In this document: piece by piece, positions 43,241 through 54,804 of the stretch
Layout of the letters: every line of letters starts with the position of its first letter
Numbering within the stretch: the first letter of the stretch is position 1
DNA from: Amyloporia xantha
Taxonomy: Eukaryota; Basidiomycota; Agaricomycetes; Polyporales; Adustoporiaceae
Reading direction: 5' to 3'
DNA: 64,000 nt
NCBI GenBank assembly: GCA_036971615.1
Contig: JAYKKR010000014.1
Span: 372,001 to 436,000 of the forward strand
Translations under genes and position numbers: made by a program
Notes under the pieces: generated by a model
Seen by the model: the letters and a program-made list of their open reading frames with translations, nothing else
Database searches by the model: none
Told to the model about the DNA's origin: nothing

Positions 43241-46200
43241 ATGAACTCACAGATTTCTCAACTAATACGTTGTCCAGGTTGCCGCCGAGAGTTCCGTGAT
43301 GAAGGAGGCTACCAACGGCACACACAATCTTGCGCTGGGTATCGGCATGTGCAGGACTCTCTTGTACAGCGGAGCCGCGGCGCTCTGCAGGGAGGGCTGA
43401 GGTCGAGGCTAAAGAGACGCCGTGAAGAGGAAGATGTGGAACCACAGCCATCGATGGCGACTGTGCTAGCAGGCCCATCCCGGTCGTCTGACCATAATAT
43501 AGAGGTGGTAGAGGAACATGGGAGTTCGGACAAAGGGGGGCTGGTAAGTGCTCTCCATGAGTGATTGCCTCGTGTCACTGAAATACGATGATCTAGCAGC
43601 CTATCTTGGCAGACGAGGGGCTCACAGATCTCACCATAGGGACGTCAGCAATGGACTCACGTGAAGCCCCTGTATCTCCAACATCACCGACGACGGCGGC
43701 AGGACGCCCCATCCGTTCGAACCGAAATCGCCTGCCCGCTCGCTACCGTGATATCGTGGCAGAACCTCCAGCCCCTATACAAGGTGGATCTCCTTTCGTC
43801 CCACCTGCTGCTCAGTTACCTCAGGAGGAATCGGCAATCGAGGGCTCCGCTTCAGAGCCTGCTACTGTATATGTGCCGTTGGGGCCTGTACGCACTCCAC
43901 CGAACACTTTCGGTATTCTTCGAGAATATTACGGTGCTCTGCCACTCGTCGATCCTATTGGAGCAGCATCACTCCAAGATCTTGTGGTTGTGCAGGGGTC
44001 TGAGGATGCGCGAGAGGTTGACAATCCATTATCAGCACCCACGCCAATGACGCCGTACGGCCCTTATCCCAACCGCAGTGCATACTTGCTCGGCCAATGG
44101 TTTTGGAACGAAAGCGTGACCAAATCAGTTGCGGACTTGGATCATTTGGTCAACGATGTGATCCTGGATCCTCACTTTGTGCCTGCTGATGTGCGCGGCG
44201 TCAAGTGGGGCAAAGTGCACTCTCAGCTTGGCTCGAGTGAACCATCACAATTCTTCAGCTCCCAGGATGGATGGATCCAAGCAGGCGTAACTATTCAGGT
44301 CCCCTTTGGTAAGAAGAATTTACCGCCCCAGCCCTTCACAGTACCAGGCCTATTCTATAGGCCAATAGAGGCCGTTATCCAAAATGTGTTTGGGCATACC
44401 AGCGCGCGTGGATTCCATTATGAACCCTTCAAGATGTTCTGGCAACCGGGGGATCCCGACACACCCGAGCAGCGTATTTACGGCGAAATCTTTACATCGG
44501 ATGCGTTTGCGGAGGCTCACACAGCAATTCAAGACAGCCCCCCAGAGCCTGAATGCTCACTTCCGCGGGCAGTGGCGGCGTGTATGTTGTGGTCTGACTC
44601 GACACACCTCGCAGATTTTGGGTCGGCATCCATGTGGCCGTCATATCTCATGTTCGGTAACCAGTCCAAGTACGAGCGCGGTGAACCCAATTCCCATTCT
44701 TGTCATCACATTGCATATTTTCCGAAGGTATGAATTGCTTTCTACTCCGGTGACATGTGACTAAAAGAGTATATCAGCTTGCGGATGATATTCGAGACTT
44801 CATGGAGAAGTACAGTGGTTCAGTCGCGTCGGCACCATTGCTCACGCATTGTCATCGCGAGCTCATGCATGCTATTTGGAAGCTAATCCTGGGTGATAAC
44901 TTTGAACATGCATGCCGCCACGGGATTGTCGTCACCTGTGCCGATGGCATTCGGCGACGACTGTACCCAAGGCTCTTTACCTATTCAGCAGACTATCCTG
45001 AAAAGTGAGGCCTGGACATGAACTATATGTCGGAAGTTTCCTGCGTCAATTGCAATCTCGAAATATTGCGATAACATTGAGTGACATTGTGACTCATTTT
45101 GAGCACGAATTTCCATTACAATTGCCTTATAAAGTCATCACGGTCATTACAATGGCATTGCAACGGCATTGCAACGGCGTCACAGTGATTGTGATGAATT
45201 GCAATCGAGCCGAAAACGCTTAGACGTTGAGTGCCATTACAAAGCATTGCAAACCGGTCTGGAAATCTCCGACATATGATCAGCTCTTAGCTGACAGTGT
45301 TACAGGGTCCTGCTGGCGACGATTCGCAACATGGGAGCGTGCCCGTGCCCTCGCTGTCTGGTGAACAAGGCAGACATTCATCAGCTGGGCATGGTGCGCG
45401 ACATGCAGCGACGGGAAACACACAAGCGCGAAGATGATCGTGAACGGCGCTGGAATGTGGCCTCTGCCCAGAGGTACATATACAGACAAGGCTATGGGGT
45501 GACTAGCACCGCTGTCGAAGCATTACTGAAGGCTAAATCTTGGGTACCTACAGAGGTACGCTTGCCGGCGGTCTACATGATGGCTGGATATCCCTGCTTA
45601 TGATCTCACTAGAACGCGTTCTCGGCGAGCATTGCAGCCTATACCAATAACTTCCACGATCTCTTTGTGCCCGATTCATTACATGAATGGGATCTCGGAG
45701 TATGGAAGAATTTGTTGATCCACCTCCTACGACTGCTTCAATCAGTCGGAGCATCAGCTACACATACATTTGACTCTCGGTGAGCTGCAATTTGTTATTC
45801 AGTTGAATGTCAATCTCATTCACTCAGTTTCCGTTTGATTACCCCATTTGGACGAGATACCATACGCAAATTCGATGCGAATGTCTCTGAGATGAAGAAG
45901 TTAGCAGCTCGCAATTTCGAAGATATTCTACAGGTATGTTTTAAATCGCACTCAGCGTGCAAATAAGGCATCGTCCCCTGGACTTATGGAATATTTTAGT
46001 GTTGCATTCCGGTCTTTGAGGGACTGTTTCCAATGCCGCATGACCGTATAGTCCAGGAGCTCCTATTCACAACCGCATACCTTCACGCCCTTCACAAGCT
46101 TCGCATGCATACTGATGACACACTTCGGATTGCTGAAAGTGTGCTTGTTGATTTCGGCAATCAGCTCCGCCATTTCAAACGTGTGACATGCACAGCATTC

Positions 46201-49127
46201 TTGACCACTGAATTACCCAAGGAGAAGGCTGCTCGTGCCCGTCGACAAGCCAAGGGAAGCAAAGGGAAAGTGCAAGCGCCACGATTGGTCACTGAGGAGA
46301 GCACGCAGGTGAGCACTGACAAGGGGAAGGGCCGTGAACAAGTCGAAGAGCCATCCCGTGAGCCTGAGGGCGGGAAGCCCAGCGCTGCCACGGGAGTGAA
46401 GGAATATAATATGAATACATATAAGCTCCACTCACTCGGGGACTACGTGAAGACCATCCGACGCTTGGGGACGACAGACTCCTATACCACCCAAATTGTA
46501 TGTGTTTCACTTCTACGTGCTCTCTGAGTCAGATATCATATCTCACGCACAATTATGCTAGGGTGAATGTGAACATCGTCGTGTCAAACGCCGCTACGCG
46601 CGGACAAGCAAAAAGGGGTTTGTTGCCCAAGTGGCTGACATTGAACGGCGCGAGGCGAGACTCCGTGATATGTCTACCCAACTGATGGAATCAGGTCTAC
46701 AGCCTGGACATGCACGCCCGCAACTCAAAAATTTCAAGAAAGCGCGACCTCATCAGCATTACTACATCGGTGCCTCACAGAAGGAACACTTTCATCTCCC
46801 AAGTTGGTTGCATCGTCATCATGGTGACCCCGCGGTTAGGGTAAGCTTCCGAACGTGCTATTGTAATCCTTACTATACAATATCCACAGGAATTTTATCC
46901 CAAGCTCAAGGATCATTTGCTAGCCCGCATCCGTGGTCTCCCTGTAGGCGAGGAGGTCATTTGGCCCGATGAACAGCGTAACCAAATACTGTTCAAGGAT
47001 GACCGCATATACACGCATCGCACTCTCCACATCAATTATACATAGCGTCTCCTAAGTTCGGTCCTGAACCTAGGTCCGAACCCCGAACCGGTGAACCGGA
47101 CCTGCGGTTCAGGTCCGGTCCACGTTCGGTCCGGCCCCTTGCTCCCAGGTTCGGTCCGCGGTTCTCGGTTGCAGCGCGCGGGCCGAACGCGGCGCGAACA
47201 CGTTCGAACCGCGAACCTAATTGGGAACGCTGATCGATCAGATCGCGATCCATTTTCGCCGCCAGCACCAATTTTCGCTCGCGCAAGTCTGCGCTCTTGC
47301 TCTCCCTGTACTTACGAGATGTCTCAGCTCGATCCCAGTGACAACTGCGCCTGCCGCCAACATCGATTGATTCAAATCCGAAGGCGAGGACCTGCTGCTG
47401 AATGCAGCACCTGAATTGGTAAGTGCACATGCTCCTCAATGTTTCTTCTCGTGCTCCTAACACCCTCTCTGCCAGCACCGCCACTCTCGAAAAAACCCCG
47501 CGTTGCACGTCGCCCGCACATGCGTTCGCAAGCCCACATGGAAGGCCACGCGGTCTTCGCGCAGCCAACACCAGGCAAGCAGAACGACGCAACGCGAGCG
47601 GCGCCGTCAAGCTCGGGCGCCAGTAGTAGCAGCAGGGCCCCTCAGGTACGAGACGCCATTGCTGCTACCGCTGACAACCTAACCTCGCGCCGCCGCAGAC
47701 GCGCTGCCTGCGGGCGTCCATCTGACAGGGGCCTCTGAGTCCGCGTTCAGTGCAAACTCAACAGGTGCGGGACTGAATGCGGGAACTTCGCCGGCGCGCG
47801 AGAATTCACTACCAGCCACAAGCACGATGGATGGCGCGCCCTTCCACGCTGTCTGCTCGACGTTCGGCTCGCTGTCTCGCGCTTCGTGTGTTTGCCTGCA
47901 CCTCTCTCTCACGACGGGTGATCTGTGTCTGCTCACAATGCATGTTCAGCTCGCCCTCTCAGGCTGGTTTTCCATGTATTCATGTAAACTTAATCCCCAA
48001 TGGCTGCTTCCAGGGCCATCTGTGAATGGTATCTGCCATTATGTTAGGTATGTACATATGATCACCCCTACTATGTGAGAAAGCAAAGAAACCATCATGG
48101 TCCATAGAATTGACTAGTACAAATTGAACAGAATTTATTAATTTGGGATATCAGAGGTTCAGATGGTTCGAACCAGTTCTGAACCTGAACCGAACCTGCC
48201 GAACCGGTTCAGCAGGTTCAGTTCAGGTTCAGGTTCAGGTTCGGGCAGATGCATGCAGGTTCGGTTCAGGGTTCGGCCAAAATACCTGCTGAACTGAACC
48301 GAACTGAACTTAGGAGACGCTAATTATACAACCTATGACATCCGCCGTGACCAGGAGGTCATCAATCCTGGGACTGACCGTCGTGACGTGATGGTTTTGG
48401 CCAACAACGACGATCGAGACGCACACCCATTCTGGTATGCACGCGTATTGGGTATCTACCATGCGGAAGTGTTGGACACAACTGGCGGCCATCATGCTGT
48501 GCCCCAACGAATTGAATTTCTTTATGTGCGCTGGTTCGGTGAGGAACCTGAGTGGCAAAGTGGATGGCAAGCCCAACATCTGGATCGTATTGGCTTTATT
48601 CCCCAGGATGATGACGGTGCCTTTGGGTTCCTTGATCCCCATGATGTTCTGCGTGCTTGTCACCTTATTCCCGCGTTTCATATTGGACGGACGTCCAAGC
48701 TTCTTGCCCCCTCAGTGATCGCACGGCGGCCTGGAGAGTCGGACGACTGGGATACATTCTATGTGAACAGGTACTCCCCTTTGTGCCTTATTGTTACGAT
48801 TTTGAGATTCTGCTTAAACATATTGCTAACTTCATATATGATTGTAGATTTGTAGATCGTGATATGCTCATGCGATACGTCGGTCTCGGAATTGGGCACA
48901 CAAAATTGCCCGTTCACCGATCACATCCCTTATTCACACAACGACATGTACAGGAGACTTCCAGTGACTCAGTGGAAGCCGACGCCATAGCCATGCCACA
49001 AACACAGACCCAGATTCATCAACAGGTGCCGACTGAACTCTCCGATGGTGACGATGAGGATGTCGAGCCTCAGTCGGACTTGGGCTCAGAATCCACCGAC
49101 GATGAAGAGGGTTTTGCAGATCTCTAG
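43241..49127 (+). pseudogene. Plavaka-type transposase interrupted by a hAT element
   Basis: Starts MNSQISQLIRCPGCRREFRD: a Cys2-His-Cys finger (CPGC..F..EGGYQRHTQSC) typical of the N-terminus. A linker follows, then the family core: EYYGALPLVDPIG, GPYPNRSAYLLGQWFWNESV, SWKxI-type KWGKVHSQLG, FHYEPFKMFWQPGD, AVAACMLWSDSTHLADFG, YLMFGNQSKYERG, LTHCHRELMHAIWKLIL, ADGIRRRLYPRLFTYSADYP and VLLATIRNMGACPCPRC (a second CxC knuckle), then DLFVPDSLHEWDLGVWKNLL and a C-terminal region ending EEGFADL. Introns include one of 299 nt (about 45,007-45,305). The frame is intact until Asn-Tyr-Thr at 47,042, where a hAT element begins with TAG, an immediate in-frame stop. The frame resumes after 48,330 (TYDIRRDQEVIN). 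By family it cuts and joins the element's ends; this copy should yield only a truncated protein. Confidence 0.9.
47043..48322. mobile_element. Non-autonomous hAT element, 1,280 bp (copy 1)
   Basis: Ends TAGCGTCTCCTAAGTTC and its reverse complement GAACTTAGGAGACGCTA, flanked by a perfect 8-bp duplication ATTATACA (47,035-47,042 and 48,323-48,330). The TAG-starting end and 8-bp duplication are the mark of hAT transposons. The subterminal zones are packed with short GGTTCA/TGAACC-type repeats (for example 48,160-48,300). The centre has short GC-rich frames but no transposase (no hAT dimerisation domain or catalytic motifs). It shares ends and internal sequence with the copy at 49,809-50,680, in the opposite orientation. 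Confidence 0.95.
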
Positions 49128-49425
49128 GATACTTGGATTATCTGTGCGGAGACCAGTCTGGTCACAGGAAGGTAAGGCACATCAAATTCAAGCCTGGACA
49201 ATTTCAAACCGCTTAAATTTCTAGCACAATATCGGCCATCTGATAATACCGAAACAAGACCGACATATGCTGCGTTGCATGCATGTCCAGCCTGAGCGGC
49301 TCCCGTAATCCCGTAATCCCGCCATGCCGACTCATCGATCGCAATCTGGGGCCAAGGTATATAAGGTGTCGTCTTTGACAGGTATCACATCTCGCTTTCT
49401 CTGCGATTTGACTCACATCTCACTC

Positions 49426-51865
49426 ATGTCGACCTCAACTGTCCCGCAAGCTCCTCCTGGCTCCCCGGCCTTGTCTACCGATTCTAGTAGGCCGCATGCC
49501 CATGTGGATCTCACCGCATCGGGCCGTCAACGCAGTCAAAAAGGGTCGATCTATCAATTTCATGGCAAACATTATGCCCATACCATAGCTCCCTTCACAT
49601 TGCCCGCTTTGGTGCTCAATCACGGCATTGAGCGTGAGGCTGCGACGACTATTCAAAATTACTCCCCCATGTAAGTCACTCTCCACTGGACACATAATAT
49701 GAGCAGTGGCACGACACACTTATCACGAAACTGGATCAGCCAAGACTCTTATTGGACTGCATACCAGGCTTTGAAGGGCCTCATCCCGACGATGATCGAT
49801 GACCTGATTAGTGTCTCCTAAGTTCAGTTCGGTTCAGTTCGGCAGGGATTTTGGCCGAACCCCGAACCGAACCTGCATGCATATGGCTGAACCTGAACCT
49901 GAACCTGAACTGAACCTGCTGAACTGGTTCAGCAGGTTCAGTTCAGGTTCATAACCGGTTCGAACCTTCTGAACCTGTGATTTTCTAAGTAATTTTTTTT
50001 TTCATTTTATGCTAGTCTGCTGTACATGTCCATAGTGTGGTGATACTTGTCTGGATAGATTTAATTCCCTGAGGTTGATCAGGCAAAGGTGACTCAATTG
50101 CAAGCGTGAGTGCTGGCAATACCCTGTCAGATCGACACTCGGGGGCAGCACATCTGTGGCACGAGGTTAGCTGTCAGCAGTAGCGGCCGCGGCGTCGCGC
50201 ACCTGTAGGGGCCCTGCTGCTACTACCAGCGCCGGTCGCGTTGTGTCGTTGTGCTTGCCCGGCGTTGGCTGCGCGAAGAACGCGCGGATTCCGCGTCGCC
50301 CTGCATTACCTGCCATATGGGCTTGCGAACGCTTGTGCCGGCGACGCGCAACGCGGGGGTTCCGTTCGAGAGTCGCAGTGCTGGCAGAGAGAGGGCGTTA
50401 GGAGCACGTGAGACATCTCGAGTCTGCACGCAGGGAGAGCGCGAGCGAAAATTGACCGAAACGGCGAAGATTGATCTCCATCTGATTGATCGGACCCCAT
50501 CCCCCGGTTCGCGGTTCGGACGCGTTCGCACCGCATTCGGGCAACGCACTGCAAGCCCGAACCCCGGACCGAACCTGACGGCCCATGGCCGGACCGAACC
50601 TGGACCGGACCTGAACCTCAGGTCCGGTTCGGCGGTTCGGGGTTCGGACCTAGGTTCTGGACTGAACTTAGGAGACGCTAGACCTGATGGACGGCAGCGC
50701 AGATATTCAATTTATAGCATCTGAGGTATATCTCTCATTGCCCATCGCTACATGTATCCGATGCATCTACTAATCCGCCATTCCAGCTTCACAAGGGGGC
50801 CCAACTGGCTCGCTCTGATGACGCCCGAAAATTCAAGTGCCATTTCCATACATGGATCCAACCTGAGATCAAGGCGAGCGGGCAAGACCTTGGACCTCAG
50901 AAGGCCCAGCGAGGCTATAATCATCCTGCAACAGGGCGATTATTGTGCCCCGCTGCGCTCAACTTCGATGACCCTGGGTGAGCTCCATGTGATGTGTCAG
51001 TCTCAGATGCTCATCTTTACCAGTGTCTGTCAGGCGCTACGTGCAGGACTCGCGCGTATCGATGGCCGGCCCGTCAGTGTCACAGATTGGGGCAATTTCA
51101 TATACGCAGGTCAATATGATCCTGTGCGTCCCTGGGAAGGTCTCTTCCGCGGCCCACTTCTTGTATTAGTATGTCCCACACCACCGTGACGATGCTCACC
51201 CTCACATCTCTCATTCATGAACCCGTTTCTAGGGCTACTTGGCCGTGTTCATAGCACCCAGTGTGGCCGAGGGGCATCTAGCATCTCTCCTCGAACTTGC
51301 ACAGCCAGCAATCAACGGCCCTCAGGCTGCTGATCCGACTACCTCTGTTCAAGAGCAGTCACGAGGGACACGCGCAGGCAATGCGGCACTGCATGGCATG
51401 GCGCAGGTGAACCCAGAATCCATTGCTTACGTGACCACATATGTTAGTGTTACGGTTCTACCCATACTAGTAAATTTTCGGCTCATGTCAGATTCACAGG
51501 TTTACTTCTCACTCACCCCAGCCTCCGTGTTTAACACCCAGGACAAGGCTCTCGGCCTCGTCAAGTTCTACAACAGTGTCTTGCGCTGGTTCTACACGCC
51601 CGAATTTGCAGACGAGGTCACGGAAACATTAGCCTGGTGGAACTTGTATGCTCATGTTCGCCTCTCATACTTTTTATCAACACTGATTACTGCGCACACT
51701 TACAGGCAAATTTTCCCAATACAAACGAGCCCGAGCGCTGAATTTGAGACTCATATCGAACGCATGAAGGCGGCCAAGCTGGCTGCGCAGGCGGAATTGG
51801 AGGCGGCGACGGCGGCGGCAGTCATGGTAGCAGCTCCTACGGATGTGGCACCAGCGAGTTCATAG
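49426..51865 (+). pseudogene. DUF6698-like protein interrupted by a hAT element
   Basis: Starts MSTSTVPQAPPGSPALSTDS. Exon 1 runs to a GTAAGT donor after NYSP; exon 2 resumes at GTTHLSRNWISQDSYWTAYQ and reaches IPTMIDDL, where the hAT element enters. It continues after it with MDGSADIQFIASE, LHKGAQLARSDDARKFKCHF, RGYNHPATGRLLCPAALNFD, VTDWGNFIYAGQYDPVRPWE, HGMAQVNPESIAYVTTYVYF, SPASVF-type region LTPASVFNTQDKALG and TETLAWWNLQIFP, with an Ala/Glu-rich coiled tail ending at 51,865. The KGARSDD, FNHPxTGxLLCP and AYxxTxxxFALSSxSVF blocks fit the fungal DUF6698 family (recalled, not searched). The function of that family is unknown. The frame is open on both sides of the 872-bp insert, so inactivation is due to it. 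Confidence 0.85.
49809..50680. mobile_element. Non-autonomous hAT element, 872 bp (copy 2, reverse orientation)
   Basis: Ends TAGTGTCTCCTAAGTTC and GAACTTAGGAGACGCTA, flanked by a perfect 8-bp duplication GACCTGAT (49,801-49,808 and 50,681-50,688). Its right end matches the reverse complement of copy 1's left end, including GAACCTAGGTCCGAACCCCG-type sequence, so the two are the same family inserted in opposite directions. About 0.4 kb of the interior of copy 1 is missing here. No transposase is encoded. Confidence 0.95.
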
Positions 51866-52297
51866 ATAATTGTATATTGTCAATATTGTTACAATTCAAA
51901 TTCCGTGCATTCACTCGAATCTACATGATACCAGCACAATCAGCCTGAATACGGGCACAAGCCGAGCCCCGGGCAGGCTACCTGTGGGCCGCCAGGATGG
52001 CATACATTGGGCAGAATGCGAGGCCTGGATAATAGGTACATGGCCTTACCTGCCCTATTCAGAAGACGACAAGCCTTATGGACGTGCATAAGGAGCGAAA
52101 GGGCGGAAGGCGATGGCAAGGACTGACCAGCCTTGTAGAACGTGACAAGGCTTGACCGTATTGACCATGCCTACATGGGCACGTATTCCCAGCTCATCGC
52201 GCTCACCAGGCTTACAGATCTGAGACGTATGAGATAGGCGATAAGGCCTGACAAGGAGTTCTCAGGGCGGTATAATACTGAATCCATTTTCCCGATG
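51866..52297. other. Right subterminal region of the transposon
   Basis: 430 bp between the DUF6698-like stop and the right terminal repeat. It contains several short GACAAGG/CAAGGCTTGAC-type direct repeats (52,110-52,260), possibly subterminal binding sites, and no gene. Confidence 0.5.
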
Positions 52298-52448
52298 TCG
52301 ACGCGTCGCGAGCGAGCGCTTAGGGGAGACGCATAACCCCTCTAAAGTGGCTGGAAGTGGACCAGACCCTCACGGACGGGTTCCCTTTTAGGGTGGCTGT
52401 GGGGGTCTGGTCCGAGACTACCCTCATAGTGAAGGTCCGCTACTATAC
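52298..52448 (-). repeat. Right terminal inverted repeat of the Plavaka-type element
   Basis: 151 bp, inverted partner of 40,964-41,114 with one mismatch. Ends in CTACTATAC at 52,448. Beyond it, unique sequence (TGCAGAGGTAATAAG) starts. Confidence 0.97.
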
Positions 52449-53610
52449 TGCAGAGGTAATAAGCTCGACACATGTTCTTTCAACGGTGAGGTAATCCAAA
52501 CATTCAGGCTACTGAGGCTTCAACTTAACTATTGTTCGATTGTACAGGACAATAGCCTCTTGATATGAGACTATTGATATTCACGATCCGTGAGGCATAC
52601 CATGCCCAAGAAAGATACGAAGTCGAGTCGTGAGTTAGTAACTGGTATTGATATTCACCTGTACTTGTCGAAGGAATACAATATCTTCGCACACAAATCG
52701 GACAACCGTTAGGGACCGAGAAATCCCGGCACCGCCTTCACGCAGAAATCTACATAACACGACGACATTGACGCGATGTTCAGTCTCTGGATCAAAGTAT
52801 GCAACAAAATCAGCGTGCATAATTGTCTGTGTTCAGGTAAGAACGTTGGGGCGTCCTTACATAATGTTTGCCCATTACTGGCGTTATTGGGGATCGGGCG
52901 GAACTCCCGGTAGGAGGAAACCATCGTATTACCCTGCGGCACCTCGGAAGCAGCTTTCCCCCGAGTCTTAAACTTCCTGTGAAACGCATTGCTAAACCAA
53001 CATTATTATTTTCTGCCTACTATATCTTTGCTTTGACAGGACAACGAGGCTACGTAAACTATCATGTTTTACTCATTCACTGATGCGCAACGGTTTGCGT
53101 TCCTCGTATAAGGTGCTCCAGGAGATTGTGCCGCTTGTAGACATAAACTTAGATCTGGTCTGCATACCAGGAACGACACAACTTGGTGTGCGCTCGATTC
53201 CTGTCGATCTTCATTGACTGCATTTAAATCTACAGCGTCTTTTGTACTGCTCTAGTTGCCCTGTTCCTGAACAAGCCACGAGCGCCTCTGGCGTCGGACA
53301 TCCGACCACGGACGGTTTGTCACGTCCTGTTCCTGCTAATGCTTCAGCTGATGTATAGCACATAGCACGGTCCTACGGACAATGAGCTTGCCTGTCGGCG
53401 CAAGCACACTCCGTCTCTTGTCGGTCGGAGCTGTCGTTTATTAGCGTAGCTGTCTCGTAAGGTCCGACGTCTTAGCCGGGAGATGACAGGACATAATCCG
53501 TATATTATAAAGGCGCATCGAACGCAAGAGCATCTACATTGCACTTGAATCTTTCCTCGCCTTCGATATATCCCTTATATTTTCCGGTTGATTTATAGTA
53601 GGTGAGCTCT
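52449..53610. other. Right flank of the transposon and lipase upstream region
   Basis: 1.2 kb without a recognised gene. An AT-rich stretch (TTATATTTTCCGG, about 53,576-53,588) just before the lipase start could hold its core promoter. Confidence 0.4.
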
Positions 53611-54804
53611 ATGTCAATGGAGACATTTCTGACTTCTGACTCGTTACAGACCGTGATGTCGTCGCAATATAACACGTACCAGCAGGTCTTCGGGCTCAAT
53701 CTTGCGGCCAATCTACTCCGTGGTATCAACGGTACACAATCAACTTTGCAGGCAGCCATGGAGGGCTATTTACAGTCCAATCTTCCCGTTATTGGGGATT
53801 GGGAGTGTGTGTGGGGTCCTGTGGTCTGGAAGAACCAGCCGCAGAACGCGAATACGCCTGCCGACAACACCTGGTACGTGGCTAGATGCCCGAACCTTGT
53901 CTTCGAGGATGGAATAGCATACGACACGTATGTGGTGGCAATCGCCGCTACCATGTCCAACTTCGATTGGCGAGTGGAAGATTTTGAGGTCAACAGCGTT
54001 GTTGACTTCCTAGCGTGGACTCGAGCAGGGATCACTACCGTTCCACAGAAGGCAACCCAGGTCTCCGGCGGTACCTACATAGCCTATGGCACGGCGAAGG
54101 CTACCCACACACTACTCACAATCCCTGCTCCATTCAGTGCCGCTGGGGCGGGAACCACCCTCTACCAATACATTTCCTCCTTCACCAGCCCTCGTCGCTT
54201 CTCAAAGATTATTTTCACCGGTCATAGTCTTGCCGGTGCCCTCTCACCTACTATCGCAACTGCGTTTTCCCAATCCGGAATGCTCTCGTCATGGGCTAAG
54301 AACGATTGCCTTACCTACCCCACAGCGGGTGCGACCCCGGGGAACGCAAACTTCGCCTCTCTATACTCTTCCTTTTATCCGCCGACTTCCGGGTCTGGAT
54401 ACCAGGTGTGGAACTACAACGTCATCAACAGCACGGACGTCGTGCCACAGGCTTGGTGCACGGATCGCAGTCAGATGCAGAACATGCACCGTATCCCGAC
54501 TATGTACGACTACGCTCCTCGGGAAGTGTCCTTGCTTGTGAATGCGGCAATCGACACCCTCAATGTAGAGAGGCGGGTATATTGGCCGATCCAGAGCCAG
54601 CCGTTCCCGTCTCCCATACCATTTGTTCGTCCGCAGAACCAGCAGGAGTGGAACGAGCAGGCAGGAGAGCAGCATATTGCACCGTACATGAGATACATTG
54701 GAGTCTATCCTCCGCTTCTTGCAGTGGATGTCCCCGGGGAGTCGGTCGGTTCGACGGTCACGGTACAGAGCGAGGTCATTGCACTCGAGCTCAGCACAGA
54801 ATAA
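53611..54804 (+). CDS. Class 3 lipase-like serine hydrolase
   Basis: A single exon of 397 aa. The nucleophile elbow is IIFTGHSLAGALSP (GHSLAG in place of the usual GHSLGG). A likely catalytic Asp sits in NSTDVVPQAW and a likely catalytic His in EQHIAPYMRYIG, in the order Ser-Asp-His expected for the fungal lipase_3 family. The N-terminus MSMETFLTSDSLQTVMSSQY has no signal peptide, so the enzyme is probably cytosolic. It hydrolyses acyl esters; the substrate is unknown. The absence of introns is unusual in this intron-rich window and could reflect retroposition or transfer, but small intron-poor lipases of this type also occur widely in mushrooms. Confidence 0.9.
   Translation: MSMETFLTSDSLQTVMSSQYNTYQQVFGLNLAANLLRGINGTQSTLQAAMEGYLQSNLPVIGDWECVWGPVVWKNQPQNANTPADNTWYVARCPNLVFEDGIAYDTYVVAIAATMSNFDWRVEDFEVNSVVDFLAWTRAGITTVPQKATQVSGGTYIAYGTAKATHTLLTIPAPFSAAGAGTTLYQYISSFTSPRRFSKIIFTGHSLAGALSPTIATAFSQSGMLSSWAKNDCLTYPTAGATPGNANFASLYSSFYPPTSGSGYQVWNYNVINSTDVVPQAWCTDRSQMQNMHRIPTMYDYAPREVSLLVNAAIDTLNVERRVYWPIQSQPFPSPIPFVRPQNQQEWNEQAGEQHIAPYMRYIGVYPPLLAVDVPGESVGSTVTVQSEVIALELSTE

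Larger units (their letters stand above)
40964..52448 (+). mobile_element. Plavaka-type DNA transposon, about 11.5 kb, with nested hAT insertions
   Basis: Bounded by 151-bp terminal inverted repeats starting GTATAGTAGCGGACC. Between them lie three plus-strand genes: a coiled-coil protein (42,219-42,846), a transposase of Plavaka type (43,241-49,127) and a DUF6698-like protein (49,426-51,865), separated by about 300-400 bp. Two hAT elements are inserted within the second and third genes, so without them the element would be about 9.3 kb. The terminal repeats differ at a single position, indicating recent movement or conversion. I could not find a convincing target-site duplication: the left flank ends CCCCCT and the right begins TGCAG. 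The left flank itself contains transposon end sequence. Plavaka elements are CACTA-like transposons of basidiomycetes (recalled). Confidence 0.92.

Noticed and set aside
40964..52448. Classifying the large element as hAT or KDZ
   Set aside because: The transposase core matches Plavaka wording. The ends lack hAT-type 8-bp duplications, which belong only to the nested elements, and KDZ landmarks were not seen.
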